A stretch of DNA of 14,734 bases from assembly GCA_029934555.1 (NCBI GenBank), contig JAOZMA010000018.1:1-14734 (forward strand), given 5' to 3'. A model generated the notes under the pieces. It was not told the DNA's origin. It made no database searches and saw nothing but the letters and a program-made list of their open reading frames with translations. The DNA is from Acidimicrobiia bacterium. GTDB taxonomy: Bacteria; Actinomycetota; Acidimicrobiia; Spongiisociales; UBA5794. Shown piece by piece: positions 13,873 through 14,734 of this stretch. Within the stretch, counting starts at the first letter, position 1. Every line of letters starts with the position of its first letter. The position numbers and the translations under genes were made by a program.

Positions 13873-14734
13873 ATGACCGATCCTGATCTGGCGGGACGCC
13901 GCGACCTAGCGCTGCAGCGCACCGCTCGCAGTGCCGGGCGCCCGATCGACGAGTTGATGACGATCTACGCGCTGGAGGGATTCCTGGCTCGGTTGGGCCT
14001 CTCGGCGCACGCCTCCAATCTCGTCTTGAAGGGCGGAATGCTGATAGCAGCGTTCACCGAACGGCGACTCACCCGCGATGTCGATCTACAAGCGCTCCAT
14101 CTCGCCAACGACGCCGACATCGTCAAGTCGATCGTGGTCGAGGTGGCATCTCTCCCCTACCCGGACGGCGTGGAGTACGACACGTCGACCCTGACGGCGG
14201 GGGTGATCCGGGAGGGCGGCGACTACGCAGGGGTGCGGGTCTCGATGAACGCCCGTCTGCACACTGCCGTGGTCAAGCTGAAGGTGGACGTGAGTGTCGG
14301 CGACCCGGTGTTGCCGGAGCCGATTGAGATAGAGGTGCCGTCGGTGCTGGACGGCCAGCCGCCAATCAGGGTGATCGGGTATCCGTTGCCGATGGTGTTT
14401 GCTGAGAAGCTGGTCACCGCCGTTGCCCGAGGTGTCGCTTCTACACGGTGGCGGGACTTCGCCGATGTGGTTCTGCTGTCGTCGTCGAACTCGGTGAATG
14501 GAAATGAGATGGCCGAGGCGCTCGACGCAGTGGCCACCTACCGGCAAGTGACCCTTCAACCGCTCCGAGAGGTTCTCGATGGATACGCCACGCTGGCACA
14601 AGAACGGTGGAGGCGGTGGCTGGAGCGGCAGGGATTGGATGATCGCATCTCGTCCGAGTTCGACGAGGTGCTTGAGCAGGTGTTCACGTTCGCGGATCCT
14701 GCGCTCACTGGTCAGACGGAGGACGCCGTCTGGA
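13873..14734 (+). CDS. AbiEii-family nucleotidyltransferase toxin (3' end beyond window)
   Basis: The 287 visible codons encode an AbiEii/DUF1814 nucleotidyltransferase, close to the full family length; no stop is reached before the edge. Motif I is KGGMLIAAF (53-61) followed by RLTRDVD (65-71) with the metal-binding Asp69/Asp71. KLKVDVSVGD (135-144) supplies the third acidic residue (Asp139). EKLVTAVARG (178-187) and TRWRDFADVV (191-200) form the Lys/Arg-Asp-x2-Asp motif typical of AbiEii/MenT. Relatives in Mycobacterium (MenT) add nucleotides to tRNA 3' ends, and lactococcal and streptococcal AbiEii cause phage abortive infection and growth arrest; this protein's target is unknown. It starts 6 nt after the antitoxin stop with no clear Shine-Dalgarno, which suggests translational coupling. 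All key catalytic residues visible are intact, so the toxin is probably functional. Confidence 0.9.
   Translation, partial: MTDPDLAGRRDLALQRTARSAGRPIDELMTIYALEGFLARLGLSAHASNLVLKGGMLIAAFTERRLTRDVDLQALHLANDADIVKSIVVEVASLPYPDGVEYDTSTLTAGVIREGGDYAGVRVSMNARLHTAVVKLKVDVSVGDPVLPEPIEIEVPSVLDGQPPIRVIGYPLPMVFAEKLVTAVARGVASTRWRDFADVVLLSSSNSVNGNEMAEALDAVATYRQVTLQPLREVLDGYATLAQERWRRWLERQGLDDRISSEFDEVLEQVFTFADPALTGQTEDAVW

Overview
The window is high-GC and densely coded, with 14 protein genes and no gap over 230 bp. Gene content suggests a chromosomal segment of an actinomycete-like bacterium (Actinomycetota, possibly a deep-branching class): CNNM/CorC protein, DUF255 protein, MalY/PatB-type lyase, DUF2202, SIMPL lipoprotein, two-domain rhodanese and AbiE toxin-antitoxin. 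Six genes have an actinobacterial-style -10 box (TANNNT or close) 6-7 nt before the ATG and no Shine-Dalgarno sequence, the layout expected for leaderless mRNAs. The taxonomic call is an inference from content and promoter style; no rRNA or ribosomal protein gene is present to confirm it. No tRNA, rRNA, CRISPR array or insertion sequence was found.

Layout. 1-699 (-): 5'-complete alpha/beta hydrolase running off the left edge, tightly divergent from 734-1990 (+), a CNNM/CorC/HlyC membrane protein. That gene overlaps by 19 bp at its 3' end with 1972-3996 (-), a DUF255/YyaL thioredoxin-fold protein. A 100-bp divergent spacer holding a 22-bp-arm inverted repeat separates it from a two-gene operon: PLP-dependent C-S lyase/aminotransferase (4097-5275) and PfkB/ribokinase-like kinase (5285-6220). 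Convergent to it is 6234-7682 (-), an unrecognised lipoprotein with an internal duplication. Then come an extended SDR (7806-8792) and an EamA/DMT transporter (8827-9654), a secreted or anchored DUF2202 ferritin-like protein with a Gly/Gln/His/Met-rich tail (9702-10538, -), a SIMPL/DUF541 lipoprotein (10717-11448), a two-domain sulfurtransferase with unusual active-site residues (11513-12439, -), and a PaaI-type hotdog protein (12665-13078, -). The right edge is an AbiE-type (type IV / MenAT-like) toxin-antitoxin pair: AbiEi antitoxin (13267-13866) and AbiEii nucleotidyltransferase (13873 to the edge), preceded by a palindromic operator overlapping a good -10 box.

Most units are single genes or pairs in alternating orientation, so most intergenic spaces are short divergent promoters or convergent ends. 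The best candidates for a second look are the hairpin at 4021-4080, the duplicated lipoprotein, the altered sulfurtransferase active site, the repeated GTATCGCG motifs upstream of it, the AbiE operator, and the promoter/ATG spacing that recurs across the window. I see no clearly new multi-gene defence or biosynthetic system.
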